DNA of 11,573 bases from Thoreauomyces humboldtii (taxonomy: Eukaryota > Chytridiomycota > Chytridiomycetes > Spizellomycetales > Powellomycetaceae): contig JADGJA010000736.1 in NCBI GenBank assembly GCA_027596035.1, positions 1-11,573 of the forward strand, in the 5' to 3' direction. The notes below the pieces were generated by a model. The model did not search any database and was not told the origin of the DNA. It worked only from the letters and a program-made list of their open reading frames with translations. Of this stretch, positions 1-6,095 are shown one piece after another (position 1 is the stretch's first letter; each line of letters begins with the position of its first letter). The translations under genes were made by a program, and so were the position numbers.

Positions 1-725
1 GAGTAAGTCGCTGCGGAGCTTCTGCTTTGGAAGCCGCCACCGGTACCTGGACTTCCCTCGACGAGAGCGGTTGTTCAAAAGGTGGACGACTTATATAACG
101 CACACGCAAGACGTTGCCCGGTTGCCCTTCGCCATGAATACCGAGTGATCGTCGAGGGGCTGCAAGCAGGAGGTTTCGAAAGGTCAACGCCAGAAGTCCG
201 GGATCCTGAGCTTCAGCCTCGCCCGTTTCCTTGACGATGTGTCCGTCCCCTCTGCGTCTCGAGGGTCGTGAGCAAAGACCCAGTAGAAATCGAGTAACAA
301 AGTACAAGCAGGGTGACTGGGCGAACATGATCTCAACGGAAACAGCGAGTATCACCAGCAGATGGCTCTGAGAAATTAGGAAGCAAAAGTGCAAGATGTT
401 ATTACTGAAGAACGATATGTTTAAGAATAAAAGGGTCAAGAAAGCTTGGTGGGCCCAACGTCTTGTTCTGCTGAAAGAAAGGCTGGAGAACAAGTGAGAA
501 GCGTAGACCCTCTGCATTTCACACCGGCTGGGGACGGTTCACCTCCCCGTGAGGGAGGCAAGCTGCATTACCTACAGAAGAGACAAAACCCGGACAACCG
601 AAGCGACTATACCGAGTATGCGGCATCCCCAGACGAGATCCATTTTTCCACTGTGACTCGAATCATACTGAACCTCAACCGGTCTTACAACAAAAGTGGC
701 CAGGAGTATCTTCAAGCTCCCTGTT
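1..725. other. Left flank with no supported gene
   Basis: I see no gene here. A plus-strand frame is open from position 2 to a TGA at 146-148 and could be the tail of a gene outside the window, but nothing in its 48 codons is recognisable. A consensus-like 5' splice site (GTAAGT) lies at 3-8 and a TATATAA at 92-98; both are short enough to be chance. A perfect inverted repeat, CCTCCC with a 5-nt loop and GGGAGG, lies near 542-558. A 93-codon open frame at 446-727 has no ATG. Confidence 0.4.
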
Positions 726-761
726 AAGAGAGAGGGAGAGAGAGAGAGAGAAAAGAGAGTT
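726..761. repeat. Imperfect (GA)n purine tract
   Basis: This is a run of GA dinucleotides broken by GGG and AAAA. It is the first of three purine tracts in this part of the window and lies just before the first copy of the 160-190 bp repeat. Confidence 0.85.
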
Positions 762-884
762 AGGATGGTTCGGGAAAGAAGCAGTCAATGAGGCGTAAGG
801 ATGTGCGAAGACTTGCCAATCCCGGAAGCCCAGAGAGCCCGAAGCTTCGGTTGGCCCGACACGGCCTTGAAGATCTTGGGGCGC

Positions 885-886
<2 letters not shown>

Positions 887-917
<31 letters not shown>
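887..917. repeat. (GA)15 microsatellite
   Basis: An uninterrupted GA dinucleotide run of 31 bases closes the first copy of the 160-190 bp repeat. Confidence 0.97.
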
Positions 918-921
<4 letters not shown>

Positions 922-1122
922 GAGAAAAATGAGCGATGTAGGGAAGGCATGAAAGCGACAATGAAACTACGAACTCACCAATCCACAAAGCCCAGAGAGT
1001 AGGGATGCTTTGGTTGGCCCGTCCAGCCCCGAAGCATGGCCACTGAAGAGTGAAGCCTCAAAGTCCCCGGAACAGATGGGAAGAGACGATCAGAGAGAAG
1101 AACAGTAAGAGTGTGGTGATGA

Positions 1123-1148
1123 AGAGAGAGAGAGAGAGAGAGAGAGAG
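1123..1148. repeat. (AG)13 microsatellite
   Basis: An uninterrupted AG dinucleotide run of 26 bases lies between the second and third copies of the 160-190 bp repeat. Confidence 0.97.
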
Positions 1149-1485
1149 CGTGTGTGTAGGACTCACCAATCCTCCAAGCCCAGAGAGTACGAAGGCTTCA
1201 GCTGGTATGGACGTCGAAAGATTCCAGATGGACCGTCGTAGATGGTGCAGGGGCTGAGAATCAGACGAGCAAGAAACACGACGAAGGCAGACGTCAGAAG
1301 ATAAGAAACAATGACCTGTTAACACATCGCGCGCGTAGGTTTCGACCAAAGAGAACAGTTACGGAAGGTAGGTCGAGTCGTCGTGTTTGTGTGTGATGTG
1401 ATGTTGCGAGATGAGCTGCGCAGCCCGGGCACGCCCCTCTTTCCGAGCTGCTGCTTCAGAGAATGTGCTTTCTGATGGTGGCTCT

Positions 1486-1505
1486 GCTGTGCTGTGCTGT
1501 GCTGC
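1486..1505. repeat. Short pentanucleotide repeat
   Basis: Four consecutive TGCTG-type pentamers, the last slightly altered. It lies in anonymous sequence upstream of the long open frame at 1638. Confidence 0.8.
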
Positions 1506-1637
1506 GACGCGCGCCATGTTCAGCGTGGGTCGCTCCCATCCCATTACATTCCCGCGTCCAACTCATTTCCCCATCGCCATCAACCTGACCTCACCTCCCT
1601 CACCTCGATACTTGTCCCATCGCAGCCTGGGTTGTCT

Positions 1638-2618
1638 ATGGGTCGCAGCGAGACATCTTCAACCTCTGCGGTTGCAGCTCACGGAAAGCACTTCGAAACG
1701 AGACGCAAGGACAAGGAGCCGCGAGGCTCAGTTCCGTTCCCTACGAACCCAAGACGTGACCGGAACATGAACCCAGACGTGTCTGGCAACGCTGCGGCAA
1801 GCTTCAGCGCCTATCCAATTCAAGGACTCACCAGGGGTCGCTGGACTCTTTACGTCAACGGCATCTCATGCGCAGCCGCACAGTCTGCCAGCAGCAAGCC
1901 GAACAGGTCCACGCGATGCTGCATAGATCACCGTCACTTGAACGTTCAGATTAAGCAAGAAGGCCAGCTCGACGAAAGGCACAGGCGGCGATTGCAAACT
2001 CGCGTCAAGGCGGACATTCCATCAAGGTCGCTGTCCTCACGAAATGGGCAAGGAAGAGACATGAGGGTATGCTTTCTGCTCAGCATGATTGGCTTGTCAA
2101 TGACTCTCCTAACTTGCTTCCTCGGGTCTTCTTCAAGAACAGATTCGACGCCTCCCCACCCGGGAGCAGACTCCAGTCAGTACAAGACAAGATTGCTCAG
2201 TCGTGGTATGCACAAGCATCGAGGAAAGCTACCTATTGCTGCGAACCTCATACTGACCCATCCTCTTTGCGTCATCAGGCACCGCGCAAACACAACTTCT
2301 ATTTCACGGCCAGCTTCCCTGTCATCGATCACAGGTTCAAGCCACGTTATCCCGGCCAAAAGGTTTCGAACACGCTCTTTACTGGGCACACCTCTTGGCC
2401 ACGCCAGAGACCCTGTGACTCCGTATCAATACAGCAAGGCTTCGATACATCTCAGCAGTCCATTGACAGCCCCTTTAAAGCACTCTGAGATGCCCAATTG
2501 CCTTAGCAATCTGACAAGGCTTTGTTTCATCTCTGCGGCCTTCCGACAGCTACTTTGGAGAACTCGAAGATGCCCTGACTCCTTTTCAATCTGTCAGGGC
2601 ATTGCGTCACCCCAGTGA
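1638..2618 (+). CDS. Doubtful hypothetical ORF, 326 codons
   Basis: The frame is open without a stop from before 1494 to 2618; the first ATG that gives a long product is at 1638. I recognise no domain. The product would be basic and rich in Ser, Arg and Pro. One hydrophobic stretch of about 22 residues (from MRVCFLLSMIG, coded near 2060-2125) could be a membrane segment. Against a real gene: the last 200 bases lie in the 80-bp tandem repeat, codon third positions show little bias, and there is no family match. In favour: an open frame this long is unlikely by chance at this base composition. It could also be part of a spliced transcript. I treat it as unproven. Confidence 0.18.
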   Translation: MGRSETSSTSAVAAHGKHFETRRKDKEPRGSVPFPTNPRRDRNMNPDVSGNAAASFSAYPIQGLTRGRWTLYVNGISCAAAQSASSKPNRSTRCCIDHRHLNVQIKQEGQLDERHRRRLQTRVKADIPSRSLSSRNGQGRDMRVCFLLSMIGLSMTLLTCFLGSSSRTDSTPPHPGADSSQYKTRLLSRGMHKHRGKLPIAANLILTHPLCVIRHRANTTSISRPASLSSITGSSHVIPAKRFRTRSLLGTPLGHARDPVTPYQYSKASIHLSSPLTAPLKHSEMPNCLSNLTRLCFISAAFRQLLWRTRRCPDSFSICQGIASPQ

Positions 2619-2910
2619 TTCATCGATATTTCCCCGGGAGAACATGAAGATGCCCTGACTCCTTTCCAATCTGTCAGGGTGTTGATTTGTTCCGGCAATC
2701 TACCGACAGCCCCCTTGGAGAACTTGAAGATGCCCTGACTCCTTTCCAATCTGTCAGGGCTCTCATTCTTTCCGGCGATCTACCGAAAGCTGCATTGGAG
2801 AATCTGAAGCCGCCGTGAATTATGTCCAATTTGTCAGGGCCTCGATCCAGACCAGCGACCCATCGCACGCTTCGAAGGAGAACTTCAGGATGCCTGGGTC
2901 CCGAGTTACT
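2411..2910 (+). repeat. Array block A: 80-bp units with a GCCCTGAC/GTCAGGGC dyad
   Basis: There are six consecutive units of exactly 80 bp. The consensus runs GACAGC..CTTGGAGAACTTGAAGA, then TGCCCTGACTCCTTTCCAAT, then CTGTCAGGGC. The three central units carry an inverted repeat of 7 to 9 Watson-Crick pairs around a 13-nt loop: 2571-2579 with 2593-2601, 2651-2659 with 2673-2681, and 2731-2739 with 2753-2761. The outer units are decayed. A further spacing of 100 bp follows, to 2991. Confidence 0.85.
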
Positions 2911-3000
2911 TTTCAAAGCACTGCATTGTTCTGGCAGTTCAGGAAGCCATGGCGGCAGTCCGCATGCGCCGTTGACGGAGAACGAGAAGATGCCCGGATC

Positions 3001-3340
3001 CCGATACAGCCCTGAACGGTGTAGAGACCAAGGCTCCCCGGGAATCTGAAGGGAACTAATGATGGCGTACGATCTCGGAATTGCTTAGAGATCAGCGAGA
3101 GAGGAAAAGGTTCTCTCGCTTATATAGGGAAGAAAAGGCTCGACAGTTTATCCAACACTCCCTTTAAACTGAGGAGCTTTTCGTAACAAACGCATGGGAC
3201 CTTCCCCTCGGGGTGAAAAGGGCCATTGCGAGCAGTTGTTCGCAAGTGTCCGAAAGATTGTGGATGATACGCCCTGGTCTCTATCGTGCAATGCACGGAT
3301 TCACGGCAGAAGTCCACCCTGAGATTGTGTGGAGATGCTG
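3001..3340. other. Non-repetitive gap inside the array
   Basis: This stretch breaks the repeat period. It holds a 9-bp hairpin followed by TATATAG at 3094-3127 (listed separately), a small CCCC-TC-GGGG dyad near 3205-3215, and a 13-base palindrome CGTGCA-A-TGCACG near 3285-3297. No supported gene is present. Confidence 0.5.
3094..3127 (+). promoter_or_regulatory. 9-bp hairpin followed directly by a TATATAG box
   Basis: AGCGAGAGA at 3094-3102 and TCTCTCGCT at 3112-3120 are perfect complements around a 9-nt loop. TATATAG starts at 3121, immediately after the stem. The placement could mark a plus-strand promoter for transcription through the array. Evidence is limited to these two motifs, and no transcript start or gene follows. 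Confidence 0.25.
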
Positions 3341-3421
3341 AAGATGTCAAGATCACTTTTCAATCTGCCGGTCGGAGATTCAATGCAGGTCCGGCGGATT
3401 CACCTTTTCCGATCAGCTTTC

Positions 3422-3980
3422 CAATCTGCTGGGAAGCGGACGCTGGGCAACAATCTTTCGTCGGTTTCTGTACAACAGACGCGGGTCTTTGAGCGGCGAT
3501 CAGACATCCGGTTTCGAGATTTCGAATTCGTCCACTCCTCTTCAATCGGTCTACCCCTTTCAATCGCCAAAGGGTGCCATCGCAGACATCAGTATTTCGA
3601 TCATTTTCCCAGTATTTCCATCAGTTTCTCACAACGGAGGCGTGTCCTTGGAAGTGAGCCCTGTATCTGTGCCAAGGGCTGTTGCGTGCTGTTTGCCTTC
3701 CAATCTGCTAGGAACTCGACAGGCTTTCGTCGCCTTCCCGTTCTTCCTACCCAACTGACCCGTGTCTACAAGCGGCGACCACTCGTCAATCCTTACGGTC
3801 ACAAACTGGTCCACTCCTCTTCAATCGCATGACTCCTGTCCAATCTGCTAGGACGTGAGCTCCCGGCGGTAGTCTTGCGATCATTCTCTTACGACGGACG
3901 CTTGTGGTCGAGTGGCCACCGGGCAACGATCCCTCTGGTCCTGGAACGTTACTCCCCTCAATCTATTGCTTGCGTCTTTT
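3422..3980 (+). repeat. Array block B: 140-bp units
   Basis: Four units of 139 or 140 bp, each starting with CAATCTGCT or a variant, begin at 3422, 3561, 3701 and 3841. A second box, TCCACTCCTCTTCAATCG, is identical over 18 bases at 3531-3548 and 3810-3827, 279 bp apart, about two units. A related pair of boxes recurs at about 5535-5570, beyond the main array. Confidence 0.8.
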
Positions 3981-4770
3981 CAATCTGTCAGAGGTTGGAA
4001 AAGAGGCGCTGGCTTTCCAGTGACACGGGGCCCGATAGCCCAGAGGAGCTCAAGCGGATCCGCTCAGCTCTCGATTACGTACTCCTGCAGATGGGTGTGC
4101 TCGCCAACGGTCAGGAAGAACATCACGTTCCCGCGACCTCCGCTGCCGAGATCGAGAAAACGCTGAACGAGTCAGAGATTGAAACAGACGCGCTGGCATT
4201 CCAGTGACGCTGGGACCGATAGCCCCAGGATTCTTACGAATTTTCAATCTGTCGGAGATTGGAACTGAGGCGCAGGGTTTCCGGTGACCTTGGGCCCGAT
4301 AGCCCCAGGATTCTTACGAATTTTCAATCTGTCAGAGATTGGAACTGAGGAGCAGGCCTTCCGGTGACCTTGGGCCCGATAGCCCCAGGATTCTTACTCC
4401 TATCCAATCTGCCGAAGAACGGAGAAACAGTGATAGTCTTCCAATTCCTTCGAGCCCGACGACCTTGAGATTCTTTTGTCTTTTCAATCTGTCGGAGGTT
4501 GGAACAGAAAGACTGGCTCTTCGGTGACTTTGGGCGCGGAGAGTTGCAGCGAACTTCGGCGGAATTAGGGGCTGCATTGCGACAGATCAAGGTCCTAGAC
4601 AGCCTGGGGATTGGAACGTCCTTTCAATCTGCCGGAGGTTGAAATGGCCTTGGGGCCTGACAGCGCTGGGATTCACACTGTGCAAAATCTGCCGCGGAAC
4701 GGACGGACGATCGTAGTGTTCCGGTGACTTTGAGCCCAACAACCTTGAGGTTCTTTCGTCTTTTCAATCT
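3981..4770 (+). repeat. Array block C: 80-bp units with a CAATCT-N5-AGRTTG dyad
   Basis: The 80-bp consensus includes TTTTCAATCTGTCGGAGATT, then TTCCGGTGACCTTGGGCCCG, then ATAGCCCCAGGATTCTTAC. Spacing is 80 bp from 4245 to 4485, then 140, 60 and 80 to 4765. Six of the eight CAATCT boxes (3981, 4245, 4325, 4485, 4625, 4765) are followed after 5 nt by AGATTG or AGGTTG. A coding-like insertion interrupts the unit between 4043 and 4167. Confidence 0.85.
4043..4207 (+). pseudogene. Coding-like fragment inserted in a repeat unit
   Basis: The distance between successive GGGCCCGATAG-type boxes at 4028 and 4212 is 184 bp where 80 bp is normal. The extra sequence, about 4043-4167, is unlike the repeat and reads as SPEELKRIRSALDYVLLQMG, then GVLANGQEEHHVPA, then TSAAEIEKTLNESE, before the frame runs into repeat sequence and stops at 4207. 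This stretch is rich in Glu, Leu and Ala, prefers codons ending in G or C, and looks helical, unlike every other frame in the array. A captured exon fragment is my reading. I cannot name the source gene. The upstream part of the same frame (from 3875) is repeat-derived. Confidence 0.35.
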
Positions 4771-5000
4771 GTCGGAGGTTGAAAAGGCGGGGGGTGTCTT
4801 CCTTCGACGTCCACTTACAGGCTGTCATGATTGTGACTCCTTTCCAATCTGTCGGCCGACCGACGGGTGGCCATATGCTTCCGGCAACTTTGACCCCTAC
4901 GGCATGGGGATTGTAAGTCCTTTTCAATCTGTCGGCCGACTGACAGGTGGCGGTAGTCTTCCGGCGACTTCGATCGCTACAGCATTGGGATTCAGCAAAC
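4761..5000 (+). repeat. Array block D: three 80-bp units with a GTCGGCCGAC palindrome
   Basis: Units start at 4761, 4841 and 4921, each 80 bp. The second and third carry a perfect 10-bp palindrome, GTCGGCCGAC, at 4851-4860 and 4931-4940. The unit at 5001 has a one-base variant. These units read as the 40-bp unit of block E plus a 40-bp middle segment (near TCTTCCGGCRACTT). Confidence 0.85.
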
Positions 5001-5420
5001 TTTTCAATCTGTCGGCTGACTGCATCGGGATTGTTACTCCTAACCAATCGGTTGGACGACGGCTTCGGAATCGTCAATCCTAACCAATCGGTTGGACAAC
5101 GGCATTGGGATTGTTACTCCTAATCAATCGATTGGACGACGGCATCGAAATAGTCAATCCTAACCAATCGGTTGGACAACGGACGGATGGCAATGGGACT
5201 CCTTCGAGTCAGATCGTTCTCGCTGCAAGATGCTGACTGTACTCCAATCTAACGACCGACGGCAGCGGGACTGTGACTCCTTTCCAATCTGCCGGCCGAC
5301 GGCAGAGGGACCGTGACTCCTTTCCAATCTGTCGACCGACGGCAGCGGGACCGTGACTCCTTTCCAATCTGTCGGGGCACGGCAACGGGATCGTGACTCC
5401 TTTCCAATCTGCCGAGAAAT
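5001..5420 (+). repeat. Array block E: 40-bp units
   Basis: Units of exactly 40 bp start at 5001, 5041, 5081, 5121 and 5161, then, after one 80-bp step, at 5241, 5281, 5321, 5361 and 5401. There are two subtypes. The first has TAACCAATCGGTTGGACRAC, then GGCATTGGGATTGTTACTCC. The second has TTTCCAATCTGTCGACCGAC, then GGCAGCGGGACCGTGACTCC. This is the best-preserved part of the array and so probably the youngest. The minus-strand peptides DWKGVTV, QIGKESR and RLERSHG are the same unit read in three successive frames. Confidence 0.92.
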
Positions 5421-5434
5421 GGAAGGATGCTGAA

Positions 5435-5454
5435 GGATGGATGGATGGATGGAT
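5435..5454. repeat. (GGAT)5 microsatellite
   Basis: Five perfect GGAT tetramers lie directly after the last 40-bp unit, before a stray block C motif (TTCCGGTGAC at about 5459). Confidence 0.97.
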
Positions 5455-5575
5455 AGTGTTCCGGTGACACCGATGCGAAGAATCACGGAACTCTCGCGCG
5501 GACCAGAGATCAAGCTCCATGGCAACAAGCTGTTCGACTCCGCTTCAATTGCGTGACTCCGTTACATTCTGTTGC

Positions 5576-6095
5576 GAGCCATAGCACCCCATTCCCATCG
5601 TCGAAGGACGGCGCCGGGGGCACTTGTATCATTCCTTTTTTTAAAAGCGCGTTGCGAATACCAGATACTCCAGATATGATATATACTTCATTACCTTCGA
5701 ATTGCAAAGTGACTGGGGCTTGGGCCGATGAATAGGCAGGATTCTGCCGCCACAATGAAACGGAGTTGCCAAAGCCACCACTGTGTCATCGCTCTTCTCC
5801 CTGACCCTTTTCTCATTGTCTCTCAACGCAAACAACGCTTGGAGCGGTATGCCAACGCTTGGAAAATCATTCGGTTCGGTTTCATTTTTATCGGCGGATC
5901 TCACGAGGAGGAGAAAGTGGTATCGAAAGATGGGTATTATCAAGTGTTTCGTTCAGTAGGGGTGTGAGGCTGTTGACTTCAGCGAGGGGTGTTTTAGCAT
6001 CAGGTCTATGGTGCTTTGCTTTCAACCGGCTTGGAAGCGGAGGGTTTACTATTGTGATTTCGTATACCATGCAAAAGGAAATATATATATATACA
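5576..6095. other. Intergenic region and TAF12 3' flank
   Basis: I see no supported gene here. Short open frames on both strands overlap one another and resemble no family. The 200 bases next to TAF12 should contain its 3' untranslated region; no canonical AATAAA is visible on the minus strand. An (AT)n run lies at the end of the coding sequence. Confidence 0.5.
6080..6092 (-). repeat. (AT)n run just past the TAF12 stop
   Basis: A short AT dinucleotide run lies 3 to 15 bases beyond the TAF12 stop codon. TATATA-type elements assist 3' end formation in yeasts, so it may contribute to TAF12 polyadenylation; that role is an inference. Confidence 0.7.

Larger units (their letters stand above)
810..1235. 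repeat. Three copies of a 160-190 bp repeat separated by (GA)n
   Basis: Three segments share a common core: CCAATCC, then AAGCCCAGAGAG, then a GGCTTYRGYTGG-like block. The CCAAT of each copy starts at 816, 978 and 1166, giving spacings of 162 and 188. The first and second copies each end in a pure GA run before the next copy starts. The second and third share ACTCACCAATCC exactly. The copies are too diverged to be a recent duplication, and no open frame is kept across them. I do not recognise the element; a decayed tandem duplication carrying its own microsatellite is the simplest reading. Confidence 0.7.
2400..5575. repeat. Diverged tandem repeat array with 40/80/140 bp periods
   Basis: About 3.2 kb is built from units that carry a CTCCTTTCCAATCTG-like box. 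The CAATC start recurs at 2427, 2507, 2587, 2667, 2747 and 2827 (80 bp). It recurs at 3422, 3561, 3701, 3841 and 3981 (140 bp), and at 4245, 4325, 4405 and 4485, then 4765, 4845, 4925 and 5005 (80 bp). Finally it recurs at 5045, 5085, 5125, 5165, 5245, 5285, 5325, 5365 and 5405 (40 bp, one step of 80). A last degenerate pair is near 5546-5570. Positions 3001-3340 match poorly. No frame persists through the units, since neither 40, 80 nor 140 is a multiple of 3. I do not recognise the family. The pattern fits a minisatellite or satellite with higher-order variants. Confidence 0.9.

Noticed and set aside
446..727. 93-codon open frame in the left flank
   Set aside because: It has no ATG (opens at TTG), no recognisable motif, and ends in the GA tract.
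3329..3832. 167-codon plus-strand frame in array block B
   Set aside because: It is made wholly of 140-bp repeat units, with no conserved frame between units and no family resemblance.
5001..5420. Regular short repeats that could suggest a CRISPR array
   Set aside because: The whole 40-bp unit repeats, so there are no unique spacers, and the window is eukaryotic.
5160..5528. Minus-strand frames with repeated peptides such as QIGKESR, DWKGVTV and RLERSH
   Set aside because: They are one 40-bp unit read in three frames in turn, since 40 is not a multiple of 3; this is not a repeat protein.
5510..5967. Several overlapping frames of 60 to 100 codons on both strands downstream of TAF12
   Set aside because: They conflict with one another, show no motif, and no splice pattern joins them into a longer product.
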